The notes below the pieces were generated by a model. It did no database searches, was not told the DNA's origin, and worked only from the letters and a program-made list of their open reading frames with translations. Below are positions 40,010 to 48,799 of a DNA stretch of 64,000 bases, in pieces. The stretch comes from Sellimonas caecigallum (GTDB lineage Bacteria > Bacillota > Clostridia > Lachnospirales > Lachnospiraceae), in NCBI RefSeq assembly GCF_019754295.1, contig NZ_VIRV01000007.1, forward strand, positions 1-64,000. The letters run 5' to 3'. The number at the start of each line of letters is the position of its first letter. Position 1 is the stretch's first letter. Position numbers and translations under genes: made by a program.

Positions 40010-41740
40010 ATGGAACGGGTTTTTGGAAAAGACAGGGGCAGCATGGGACGCTTCTTCCGCATGCTGCAGAAGGCAAGACTTCCTTATCTGTGCATTCTTG
40101 CATATATTGCCATTACAGCGCTTCTTACCAACGTAGGAATCAGCGTAACGGAATACACGGCCGAATTATTTGCCGGGAATGTGAATTTTGGTACTGTGGT
40201 TCTTCCGTTTTTGGCGTTTACATTATTATCTCAGCTGATCAATTCGGTCAGCAAGATTATGAGTAACTTGTGTGTTGCGCGAATTGACCGTAATATCAGG
40301 AAAATGATCTGGAGTAAGACCGTCAGGCTGCCGCTTCGATATTACGAAAAAAATAAGCCCAAAGAAATGATTTCCCGTATTACAACGGATATCACGGCAA
40401 TCAGTCAGTTAATCATGCAAGTATTTGTTGCGATTCTCACTTCCGCATATACGCTGGTCATTACGCTGGGAAAAATCGGATCCTACGACCAGAAGCTGAT
40501 GATTGCTCTGATCGCGGTTCTTCCGCTGAATTTAGTCATTGCATTCGTCATGGGAAAGATGAAGTTCGGAGTGCTGGATCTGGTAAATCAAAAAAATGCA
40601 GAGCTGACACAGACGATTGCAGAAAAAACCAATAATCTTCTTCTCGTCAAATCTTACGGAAAAGAAGAAAAGGAGTTTCAGACAGGGCAGGAGAAGATGA
40701 ACGGGTTCTATAAAAGTTCGATTCTGAATGCGTGGCTGGGATTCGCAACTCCGATGTATGCGTTAGTGGGCGCTATGCAGTTTATTGTGATCGTGATGGT
40801 AGGCCGAAGCTTTTATTCATCCGGCGCATTGACTCTTACCCAATGGATTGCCTATTATGGATTCGCGGTGAACATCGTTAATCAGCTCAGCGCATACTGT
40901 GTATATTGGACAACCTTCAAGGGTTCCCAGGGAGCGACCAGAAGAGTAGCTCAGATTATGGAAGAAATGGAAGAAGACGTAGAAGCCGGCGAGCATGTGG
41001 AACGTCTCAGCGGCGATATTGAATTAAAAGAGGTTGATTTTTCTTATGAAGAGAAACTTATATTCGATAAACTCAATCTGAAGATCCCTGCAGGGCGCGT
41101 GACGGCGCTTATCGGACCGTCAGGAAGCGGAAAGACGACCCTTCTGAATCTGGTGGAGCGTATGTATCCGGTTTCGGGAGGTAAGATTTTATTTGGGGGC
41201 GAAGATACCGCGCGGTATTCGCTCAAGAGCTTCCGAAGCGAGATCTCATACGTAACACAGGAAAGTACATTGTTTGCAGGAACGCTCCGCGACAATATCC
41301 TGTTCGGAATTAAGAGAGAAGTCACGGATGAAGAACTGGAAAAAGCATGTACGGACGCAGAAATCATGGATTTTATCAGGGAACAGCCGGAGGGCTTCCA
41401 GACGGATGTAGGCGAGCAGGGCGACAAACTTTCCGGCGGACAGAAACAGCGGATTGCTTTTGCGAGGGCGCTTCTAAAACAATCGGATTATCTGTTTATG
41501 GATGAGGCGACCGCGGCTATGGACATCCGGGGAAAAGATCAGGTATGGAAGAGTGTGAAACGGCATATGGAAGGTAAAACCGTGCTTATGGTTGCCCACG
41601 ACAGACAGACCGTACAGAAAGCAGATTATATCATAGTAATGCATAACGGAAGGATTATCTGTCAGGGAGAACCGGAGGAAGTATATGCCGAGAATACATA
41701 TTACCGAGAATTAATAGGAAGTGAGGGACAGGGCAGATGA
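40010..41740 (+). CDS. ABC half-exporter (TMD-NBD), subunit 1
   Basis: 576 residues. Six predicted membrane helices in the first 310 residues, then an ATPase domain with Walker A GPSGSGKTT, Q-loop YVTQEST, signature LSGGQKQR, Walker B YLFMDEATAAMD and H-loop MVAHD. All catalytic residues are present. There is no C39 peptidase domain. Overlaps the second half-transporter by 4 nt, pointing to a heterodimer. Class: MsbA/LmrA-type peptide, lipid or drug exporters. The substrate is unknown. Confidence 0.9.
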   Translation: MERVFGKDRGSMGRFFRMLQKARLPYLCILAYIAITALLTNVGISVTEYTAELFAGNVNFGTVVLPFLAFTLLSQLINSVSKIMSNLCVARIDRNIRKMIWSKTVRLPLRYYEKNKPKEMISRITTDITAISQLIMQVFVAILTSAYTLVITLGKIGSYDQKLMIALIAVLPLNLVIAFVMGKMKFGVLDLVNQKNAELTQTIAEKTNNLLLVKSYGKEEKEFQTGQEKMNGFYKSSILNAWLGFATPMYALVGAMQFIVIVMVGRSFYSSGALTLTQWIAYYGFAVNIVNQLSAYCVYWTTFKGSQGATRRVAQIMEEMEEDVEAGEHVERLSGDIELKEVDFSYEEKLIFDKLNLKIPAGRVTALIGPSGSGKTTLLNLVERMYPVSGGKILFGGEDTARYSLKSFRSEISYVTQESTLFAGTLRDNILFGIKREVTDEELEKACTDAEIMDFIREQPEGFQTDVGEQGDKLSGGQKQRIAFARALLKQSDYLFMDEATAAMDIRGKDQVWKSVKRHMEGKTVLMVAHDRQTVQKADYIIVMHNGRIICQGEPEEVYAENTYYRELIGSEGQGR

Positions 41741-43455
41741 AAAACAACAAACATGTAATATCGTTTTTTCTGAACTTTTACAGAAGGCTTTCGATCCCCT
41801 GGTGGCTCTACCTGATTGCATTCGGAAGCGGCGTGGTTTATGCCGAGATCGGAATGAGAGTATCGGAGTATCTGGTCCGTGTGAACAAGGGGGAACTATA
41901 TAATTCTGTTATTTTAGGCTATGTGTTTTTTACGATTTTTAATGCGTTGCTGGGATTTTTGCGGCCGCTTGTGGAAGAGTATGCCAATCAAAAAGTGATC
42001 CTGCGGGTAAGGCTTTCGATGTGGAGGAAGATCCTGCATCTTCCGATGGATCAGTTCGGAAAGGAACAGCCGTCCTCGCTGGTGTCGGCCGTTACGAACG
42101 ACGTAACTCAGGCAACTCTGGTGATCAGCGGAATATTCTCAGGAGCTGCGTCGTTATTCGGATTTGTCCGCGCCTGTATGATCTTGTATCAATACAATTC
42201 GCCTCTCGCAGCATACCTTTTGATCTGCATACCGGTTGCGGTGGCAATGTTTATCATCGTCGGCAAGCTGCAGTTTACCATAATGAAAAAGCGCTATGCG
42301 GCGTTGAATGAAATGACCACATTTTTCTCCGAACACCTGTCGGCCGGGAAATATGTAAAAGCGCAGGTAATGGAAGAAAAAGAGCTGGAAAGCGGATATG
42401 CGGCAATTGATTCACGGTATAAGGCAGATATATACTATGCTTTCATGGAGCAGATTCAGGTTCTGACCAATTCCCTCTACTCCCTTCTTACGACTGTCGT
42501 AATGGCAGTGGGCGGTTCCAGATTGATTAACGCCGGGAAAATGGAAGCCACAGGGATTAATATGTTCAGCACCTATATGACGCAGGTGAATCTCTATATG
42601 GCGGAGCTTTTGACGGTGTGGCAGAACGTGATGGGCTCGAAAGGCGCGCTTGTCCATGTCGGGGATATTCTTGATATGGAAGAGGAGCATACGGAAAAAG
42701 GCAATTCCTGGACAGAATCCGAGAACAGAGATATTGTGTTCAAAAACGTGAACTTTGGATATGGGAGCGAAAAAGAAATCCTTCACGACTTTTCCGTTTG
42801 CATTCCGGGAGGAAAGACGACGGCTGTGATCGGTGATAACGGTTCCGGAAAATCTACGGTCATGAAACTGATACAGGGATTCTACCAGCCTGATTCGGGA
42901 GAAATATGGGTTGGAGGAAACAGGATAAGCGAAACGAGTCCCCGGGAATGTCATAAAAAATTTGGCTATGTACTCCAGAACAATCCGCTGATGTCAGGTA
43001 CAATCCGGGATAACATTCTGTATGGTGCAGAGGGAGAAACGACGGAGAAAGAGATGAAAAAAGCAGCGGAAGAAGCCAGAGCGGATTCTTTTATAGATGC
43101 GCTTCCCAACGGATATGATACAACTCTTGGAGAGGCAGGAAACCGTTTGTCAAGCGGTCAGAAACAGAGAATAGCCATTGCCAGGGCATTGATTGCGAAG
43201 CCGGATTATCTGATTCTTGACGAGGCAGGGGCGAGTCTGGATCATGACACGTATATGAAAATCTATCATAGTATCAGGAAAAAGATGGAAGGCAATACGA
43301 TTGTTTTCATTGCCCATGATATGCGCGAGATTGCAGAAGCAGACTATCTGGTTGTTATGTGTCACGGACGCCTTGAAGCCTGCGGAACCCATGAAGAAGT
43401 ATTTGCCGTAAGCAGGACTTATCAGGAATATCTGCAGTCCGCTGAGGCATCTTAA
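41737..43455 (+). CDS. ABC half-exporter (TMD-NBD), subunit 2
   Basis: 572 residues with the same architecture. Walker A is GDNGSGKST, Q-loop VLQNNPL, Walker B YLILDEAGASLD and H-loop FIAHD. The signature motif is LSSGQKQR, where Ser replaces the first conserved Gly. That is a common form of asymmetry in heterodimeric exporters with one weaker ATP site. Adjacent to the paralogous lipoprotein-like protein that follows. Confidence 0.9.
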   Translation: MKNNKHVISFFLNFYRRLSIPWWLYLIAFGSGVVYAEIGMRVSEYLVRVNKGELYNSVILGYVFFTIFNALLGFLRPLVEEYANQKVILRVRLSMWRKILHLPMDQFGKEQPSSLVSAVTNDVTQATLVISGIFSGAASLFGFVRACMILYQYNSPLAAYLLICIPVAVAMFIIVGKLQFTIMKKRYAALNEMTTFFSEHLSAGKYVKAQVMEEKELESGYAAIDSRYKADIYYAFMEQIQVLTNSLYSLLTTVVMAVGGSRLINAGKMEATGINMFSTYMTQVNLYMAELLTVWQNVMGSKGALVHVGDILDMEEEHTEKGNSWTESENRDIVFKNVNFGYGSEKEILHDFSVCIPGGKTTAVIGDNGSGKSTVMKLIQGFYQPDSGEIWVGGNRISETSPRECHKKFGYVLQNNPLMSGTIRDNILYGAEGETTEKEMKKAAEEARADSFIDALPNGYDTTLGEAGNRLSSGQKQRIAIARALIAKPDYLILDEAGASLDHDTYMKIYHSIRKKMEGNTIVFIAHDMREIAEADYLVVMCHGRLEACGTHEEVFAVSRTYQEYLQSAEAS

Positions 43456-43473
43456 AAGAAAGAAGGAATGATT

Positions 43474-43959
43474 ATGAAGAAATTTACGATTGTGTCTTCC
43501 CTGCTTTTCGTGTTACTGTTTTGTGGGATGGTGGGATATGTGGCGTTGTCCGAAGACTTTATGCCTCCAAAGGAGGAAGAAGCGGCTGTGCCTGAAGAAG
43601 AGGATAAAGAAATGCCTGTCTGGAATAAGACAGTGGATGAACTTGTCTCATTTCTGGAGGAGAAGGGGCTGATCCATGCGGACACGAAAGTGACGCTTAG
43701 TGCGGAAGGCCTGTGTACGCTCGCGCTAAAGTATGACGGAGCCGAAATATACTGGTGGGATCTGGAAAATCTGGATCCGGAATCTGACGAGTATCAGGCA
43801 TATGAGAGTCTCAGGACAAAAGGCGAAATCAATTTATATGGAGCCGGTACGATTATTATGCCGAAGAAAAATGGTCCTTTTGCACTTTTATTAACCTATT
43901 ATGAAGGCGATGTGCAGGCGTTAGAAAAAGCGTTTGCAGAATTTGGTCAGGAGAATTGA
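43474..43959 (+). CDS. Membrane-anchored paralogue of the operon lipoprotein
   Basis: 161 residues from ATG at 43474 (AGAAGGA 6 nt upstream; the ATG at 43468 is too close to it). One N-terminal membrane helix (about 5-27) with no lipobox, an acidic linker rich in Glu and Pro, then a domain with ELVSFLEEKGLI, IYWWDLEN and LYGAGTIIMPKK, paralogous to the lipoprotein at 39450. Probably anchored outside the membrane. Having one lipid-anchored and one helix-anchored copy on either side of the ABC pair suggests a functional pair. Confidence 0.72.
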   Translation: MKKFTIVSSLLFVLLFCGMVGYVALSEDFMPPKEEEAAVPEEEDKEMPVWNKTVDELVSFLEEKGLIHADTKVTLSAEGLCTLALKYDGAEIYWWDLENLDPESDEYQAYESLRTKGEINLYGAGTIIMPKKNGPFALLLTYYEGDVQALEKAFAEFGQEN

Positions 43960-43962
43960 TTG

Positions 43963-44727
43963 ATGAAAATGAAGCTTGTTCTGGTAGAAAATGATGAAAC
44001 ATTGTGTACAGAACTGAAAGAATTACTGGCGTTTTATAATGTATTTGACATTGTGCATACCTTTGACGGAATCAATGAAGCCAATAAATATATCTGTCTG
44101 AACGATGTGGACGCGGTGTTTATCAACATAAAAACAGGAAATCCAAGATATAGCGGGGACGGCTCCTTTCTGGCATACAATCTGTCCCAGATAAAGCCGG
44201 ATGTCTTGGTGGTGTTGTATTCAGAAGAAAAGTTAGAGGCAGGGCAGGTATTTGACTGCTGCTGCGATGAATATTTTCGGCTTCCGTTCGATAACCGTGT
44301 GCTTCAGCGTGTGGTTAAGCGGCTGCAGTATTTGTTTGAGCTGCTCCAATACAAACGGTTATCCGTGAACCGTTCTATGATGATCAAGACGAGAAACGGG
44401 TATCAGCTCGTGAATATTGATAAGGTTCTTTTTATCGAACGGACGGACCGAAAGAACAAGATGGTGATGGTGGACGGAAAAGAGATGGTCCTTGCCGGAT
44501 ATTCCATGAATGAATTGGAACAGATTCTGGAAGGTTATAATTTTTACCGGTGCTATCAGTCATTTATCGTGAATCTTTCCAAAGTATCTTATGTTCGGGC
44601 GGATAATGAATCGAAAAATTTTGCGCTGATTTTCGACGGATATGCAGGGGAAGTTATGGTGAGTCGCGAGAAATATAAGGAAGTACTCCAACTGCTAAAA
44701 AGTAAATATGCGAAGCTTACGCTTTAG
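43963..44727 (+). CDS. LytTR-family regulator with degenerate receiver domain
   Basis: 254 residues. An N-terminal receiver-like fold (1-125), then a LytTR DNA-binding domain (about 135-250; FIERTDRKNKMVMVDG, YRCYQSFIVNLSKV). The phosphorylation site is lost: the canonical hhhDh strand reads AVFINI (Asn55). One acidic-pocket residue is Asn in VEND, and the usual KPF reads RLPF, so the switch Lys is also missing. It probably works without phosphorylation, and no histidine kinase is nearby. AGGAG lies 9 nt before ATG at 43963. Likely regulator of this operon. Confidence 0.85.
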   Translation: MKMKLVLVENDETLCTELKELLAFYNVFDIVHTFDGINEANKYICLNDVDAVFINIKTGNPRYSGDGSFLAYNLSQIKPDVLVVLYSEEKLEAGQVFDCCCDEYFRLPFDNRVLQRVVKRLQYLFELLQYKRLSVNRSMMIKTRNGYQLVNIDKVLFIERTDRKNKMVMVDGKEMVLAGYSMNELEQILEGYNFYRCYQSFIVNLSKVSYVRADNESKNFALIFDGYAGEVMVSREKYKEVLQLLKSKYAKLTL

Positions 44728-44737
44728 GAGGAGAAAG

Positions 44738-45673
44738 ATGAAGTCAAAAGTTTTATCGTTTGTCGAATATGATCAGGTGGATATCAGTATGTACAAGAAA
44801 GTATTCAAGCTTGATGAGAAGGCGTACAAGAAAGAAATAGATTTTATAAAAAACAAGAACAGCACATGGGAAGAAGCGGGGGAAGTTACGGACGGAGCAC
44901 TTATTGTATGCGATATGGAATCGGCAAATCCGTTTTTTAACAGAGAGAACGTGAAAATTATGGTAGGACAGGGGTTCTTTCACAAGAAGCTGGAAACGAT
45001 GTGCATCGGGCTGAAAAAAGGGACGGCCGGTGAGCTGGACGTCGACGGAGAGAAAGTGACTGTAACGGTTCGTTCCATTCAGCAAAAAAAGATTCCTGTG
45101 ATCACGGACGGGATGATAGAAGCTCTTGGAATTGAAGGAGTGAGCAATATAGAACAATATGAGGCTCGTCTGATCCGGGAACAGAAAAAGAAGATTGCAA
45201 AAAACGAGGGATACGAAGCAGTCCAATATGTGATAGACAAAGTTTTTGAGGCCAGTACGTTTGATCTTAAGAAGGCGGACTGGAAAGAAATGACAGATCA
45301 TGAAATTAAGAGATTGAAGACAATTTCCAAAGAACAGGGGTTGAATCTGGAAACCATGACGCCAGAGGAATTTGAAGGAAAGATGCCGTTCTCAAGCTAT
45401 TATGAATTATTCGCAAGCGTGCAGAACGATTCATGGGACAGACTCTGCGGCTACCTTCTGGGGCGGGAATACGCAGAAAAAAGCGGCGTTGGATATACGA
45501 TGGAGCAATACCGGGACGATATAGATGAGTACGTGAAATTCTGGCATGAAACGAAAGAAAATGCAGAAAAAATCAATACTTATGAATATTCGGAAATTTT
45601 ATTTTATGTAAATTATTATTACAATAAGGTAAAAGAATATGTGACAGAGAATTTTTTTAAGGAGGAAAAGTAG
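44738..45673 (+). CDS. Trigger-factor-like peptidyl-prolyl isomerase
   Basis: 311 residues. The central part resembles the FKBP domain of trigger factor (IMVGQGFFHKKLETMCIGLKKG, then VTVTVRSIQQKKIPVITD), and the C-terminal part is helical as in the trigger-factor chaperone arms. The N-terminal ribosome-binding domain and its signature are not seen, and the FKBP flap is shortened. It is therefore a specialised, probably ribosome-free, folding factor. TAGGAGGAG overlaps the previous stop codon. There is no signal peptide, so it is cytoplasmic. Assignment rests on motif order and should be tested by structure prediction. Confidence 0.6.
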   Translation: MKSKVLSFVEYDQVDISMYKKVFKLDEKAYKKEIDFIKNKNSTWEEAGEVTDGALIVCDMESANPFFNRENVKIMVGQGFFHKKLETMCIGLKKGTAGELDVDGEKVTVTVRSIQQKKIPVITDGMIEALGIEGVSNIEQYEARLIREQKKKIAKNEGYEAVQYVIDKVFEASTFDLKKADWKEMTDHEIKRLKTISKEQGLNLETMTPEEFEGKMPFSSYYELFASVQNDSWDRLCGYLLGREYAEKSGVGYTMEQYRDDIDEYVKFWHETKENAEKINTYEYSEILFYVNYYYNKVKEYVTENFFKEEK

Positions 45674-45988
45674 ATGGCAATTCAATATGCGGATGATGAG
45701 AGTTTTAAGGAACAGATTAAGGAAGGATTTGTGATCGTGGATTTCTTTTCCACAACGTGCGTACCCTGTAAAGCCTTTTCACGTATTTTAGAAGAGTTAG
45801 ACGCGGAACTTCCGTTTATCCATATCGTCAAAGTGAATACTACAGATTATCCGAAGCTTGCCAAAGAGAATCGTATTTTTGCTGTTCCAACCGTTCAATT
45901 CTACAAAGACGGTGAAAAGAAGTATGAAAACGTAGGTGTGATGGAAGTGGAAGAGATAAAAAAGAAGATCACAGAATTCATGTATTAA
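45674..45988 (+). CDS. Thioredoxin-family protein with CVPC active site
   Basis: 104 residues of thioredoxin fold: VIVDFFSTTCVPCKAF, cis-Pro in FAVPTVQFYKDG. The active site is CVPC instead of CGPC, and the Trp before it is Thr. A cytoplasmic disulfide reductase/isomerase role is expected. The start codon abuts the stop of the isomerase gene. Confidence 0.85.
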   Translation: MAIQYADDESFKEQIKEGFVIVDFFSTTCVPCKAFSRILEELDAELPFIHIVKVNTTDYPKLAKENRIFAVPTVQFYKDGEKKYENVGVMEVEEIKKKITEFMY

Positions 45989-46000
45989 GAGGGAATGGAT

Positions 46001-48778
46001 ATGGAAATCGGGGAAAAAATCTATGGATTTGAAGTTAAAGAAAAGAAGTATGTGCGGGAGGTTGAGGGAGATATTATTCAGATGGAGCACCTGTCAACCG
46101 GGGCGCAAGTTATCGTCATAGACAATCAGGACGTTAAAAAGAGCTTTTTGATTGGATTTCGGACCATACCAAAGGACAGCACGGGAGTTTTTCATATTCT
46201 GGAGCATTCTGTGCTGAACGGTTCCCGCAAATATCCGGATAAAGATACGTTCGTCAATCTGATGAAACATTCCATGGCAGAATTCGTAAATGCAATTACG
46301 TATCCGGATCATACAGTATATCCCTTTTGTACAGAGAATGAAAAGGATTTTATGAATCTGGCGGATGTTTATTTAAACGCGGTATTTTGTCCGAATGTTC
46401 TTACGGATAAAGAGATCTTTGAACAGGAGGGTTGGCATTTTCAGTGCGAAGACGGAAAAACTCCGGAGATTAATGGCGTTGTCTATAATGAGATGAAGGG
46501 TGTTTTCTCATCCCTGGACAACATATTAGAGGATGAAATATCTAAAGCAATGTTTCCGGAAACGGCTTACCGTTTTGTATCCGGAGGATTTCCGGATACG
46601 ATTCCTGCTCTATCTTATGAGGAATTTCTGGAATATTACAGGACGTTTTATAATGCGTCCAACTGCTGTATTGTTCTATATGGAAGAATCAATACGGAAC
46701 AACTGTTTGAGTATATTGATAAAGCTTATCTGGGAAAAATGAAACGCTCAGAACCTGCGAAGCCGGTCATGAGACAGAAACCTGTAAAGGGAATCCGAAA
46801 AAAGCTGTATGACAAGGATAAGTTCGGTGATCAGGGGGTGTTTGCGTCATGCACCTATAGTCTGGGAGATTTTGACAACCGGGAACGTATGAATGCAGTC
46901 TATATCCTTATGCAGGCGATTATGGGGGAAGACGAAGCACCGATGAAAAAAGGGCTTATTCAGAGTCTTGGAATCCCGGAAATTCAGTATTTTATTATGG
47001 ATGGTATCAGACAACCCTATCTTGCCATTAAAATAAAGAATACGGACAAAGAAACTGCCGGCCAGTTGAAAACGGTTATCAAGGAACAGGCGGACAGACT
47101 TTGCAGAGAAGGAATCAAAGAAGAAGTATTGATTTCGGCAATTAACCGTCTGGAATTTTGGATGAGGGAAAAAGGCGGAAACCAGCCGGAGGGAATAGAA
47201 TGTGTACTGGATATTGCCGGAGGATGGGCACAGGGAACCGGACCTTGCGAGATGATAGAATTTGAAGAAACATACAGAAAGATGAGGACCCTTGTAAAGG
47301 AAAGATACTTTGAAGCACTTCTAAGAGAAACCTTCCTGGAAAATGATTATGAGGCAGAGGTTTTTCTGGAACCTCTTGAAAAGGTCGAAGAGAAGAAGCA
47401 AAAAGAAGAGACAGAAGATCTGCCGGCGCTGTCTGTGGATGACCTGTTTCAAAAGAAAGAGGAGCCGCTTACAAGGGTAGAGGAAGAGGAGGGGATTACA
47501 TATCTGAAGCAGGAGATCCCTTCAAAAGGAGTGGCATATCAAAGCTGCTATTTTGATATCAGTGAGCTGGAACCGGAGAAAGTTCCTTATGCGAAGCTGT
47601 TTTCCGAACTTCTGGGCAGTCTTCCTACGAGAACGCACAGCCTGGAAGAATTAGTGATTGAGAAGAACATGTGGCTTGGAAATGCAAGGGCTTATCTGGA
47701 AGCGTACACCAATGCAGATGATATCCGGCATGTCAGGCTTAAATTTGTGATGGATATCAGCTGTCTGGAACAGAATCTTCCAAGAGCGGTAAAACTGGGG
47801 GAAGAGCTGTTGTATGATACCATTCTGGAGCAACCGGAGATCATTCTGAAAAGGATCAGGCAGAGCCGGATGGAACTGGAGAGGGGATTTGTTACCAGCG
47901 GAAACAGTTATGCCGCCGGCCGCGCGGCCGCGCACTATATGCCGGAAGGAGCGGCAAGGGAACGCTGTAACGGAATTCTCTATTATCAGTTCTTAGGAAA
48001 GCTTCTGAAGAACTTTGACGCGGATCAGGGGCAGATTATCCGGGAACTTAAGGAGATTCAGGAGAAGCTTTGCCGTAAGTCCGATCTGGTGATGAGTTTT
48101 ACAGGCACAGAGAAAGCTTACGCCGATTTCCGCCAGTTGACCGCAGCTTCCAGGTTCTGCGGCAGTGCAAGGGAAAGGGAGCCCGGATGGTATCAGGACA
48201 ATTTGCTTCCAGGGAAATCAGAGGCATTTATCATTCCGTCAGAGGTATCCTATGTTGCGCTTGGAGGAATCGGAGAATATACCGGTGAGGATTATCTTCT
48301 TGGCAGAATGGTGAGCTTCGATTATCTGTGGGCAAAGATCCGCGCTGAAGGAGGGGCTTACGGCTGCCAGATGTCTGTATTCCCCAATCAAAGCTGGACC
48401 ATGAGTTCCTATCGAGATCCGAACGTAAAAAGGACGATAGAAGCCTTCCGCAGTGCTTCAAGGTGGCTGAAAGATCTTGAATTAGGAGAGCAGGAGCTTC
48501 TGAATTATAAGATTGGCGCAGTTGCCGGATATGACCGGACTCCCAAAACATATGTACAGGCAAAACGAATGGATTCCTGGTATCTGCGGCAGGAAGAGCC
48601 GCAGGTCAGGGCAAAGGTCAGGGAAGGGTTGTTAAAGGCGTCGGAAGAAGACTTGAAAAACAGGCGTCAGGCAATGGAGCGCTTTGCAGGAGAGGGAACC
48701 GTCTGCGTTCTTGGAAACAGAGCGAGGATCGAAGAGGCGGCCGGCCAATTTGATAATGTAACGGTACTGATGGAGTAA
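46001..48778 (+). CDS. M16C-family zinc metallopeptidase (PreP-like)
   Basis: 925 residues. The inverted zinc motif HxxEH is HILEH at residues 65-69, and the downstream glutamate ligand lies in VVYNEMKG. The two M16 halves are joined by a hinge. Family members are closed-chamber proteases that degrade peptides of up to a few tens of residues. There is no signal peptide. AAGAGGGA fits the ATG at 46001 better than that at 45995. A peptidase next to an exporter could mature, or destroy, the operon's peptide. Confidence 0.92.
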   Translation: MEIGEKIYGFEVKEKKYVREVEGDIIQMEHLSTGAQVIVIDNQDVKKSFLIGFRTIPKDSTGVFHILEHSVLNGSRKYPDKDTFVNLMKHSMAEFVNAITYPDHTVYPFCTENEKDFMNLADVYLNAVFCPNVLTDKEIFEQEGWHFQCEDGKTPEINGVVYNEMKGVFSSLDNILEDEISKAMFPETAYRFVSGGFPDTIPALSYEEFLEYYRTFYNASNCCIVLYGRINTEQLFEYIDKAYLGKMKRSEPAKPVMRQKPVKGIRKKLYDKDKFGDQGVFASCTYSLGDFDNRERMNAVYILMQAIMGEDEAPMKKGLIQSLGIPEIQYFIMDGIRQPYLAIKIKNTDKETAGQLKTVIKEQADRLCREGIKEEVLISAINRLEFWMREKGGNQPEGIECVLDIAGGWAQGTGPCEMIEFEETYRKMRTLVKERYFEALLRETFLENDYEAEVFLEPLEKVEEKKQKEETEDLPALSVDDLFQKKEEPLTRVEEEEGITYLKQEIPSKGVAYQSCYFDISELEPEKVPYAKLFSELLGSLPTRTHSLEELVIEKNMWLGNARAYLEAYTNADDIRHVRLKFVMDISCLEQNLPRAVKLGEELLYDTILEQPEIILKRIRQSRMELERGFVTSGNSYAAGRAAAHYMPEGAARERCNGILYYQFLGKLLKNFDADQGQIIRELKEIQEKLCRKSDLVMSFTGTEKAYADFRQLTAASRFCGSAREREPGWYQDNLLPGKSEAFIIPSEVSYVALGGIGEYTGEDYLLGRMVSFDYLWAKIRAEGGAYGCQMSVFPNQSWTMSSYRDPNVKRTIEAFRSASRWLKDLELGEQELLNYKIGAVAGYDRTPKTYVQAKRMDSWYLRQEEPQVRAKVREGLLKASEEDLKNRRQAMERFAGEGTVCVLGNRARIEEAAGQFDNVTVLME

Positions 48779-48799
48779 ATATAAGAAGAAACGATAAAG

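Noticed and set aside
40010-43455. ABC pair as a bacteriocin exporter with a leader peptidase
   Set aside because: Neither half has an N-terminal C39 peptidase domain and no double-glycine precursor was seen nearby.
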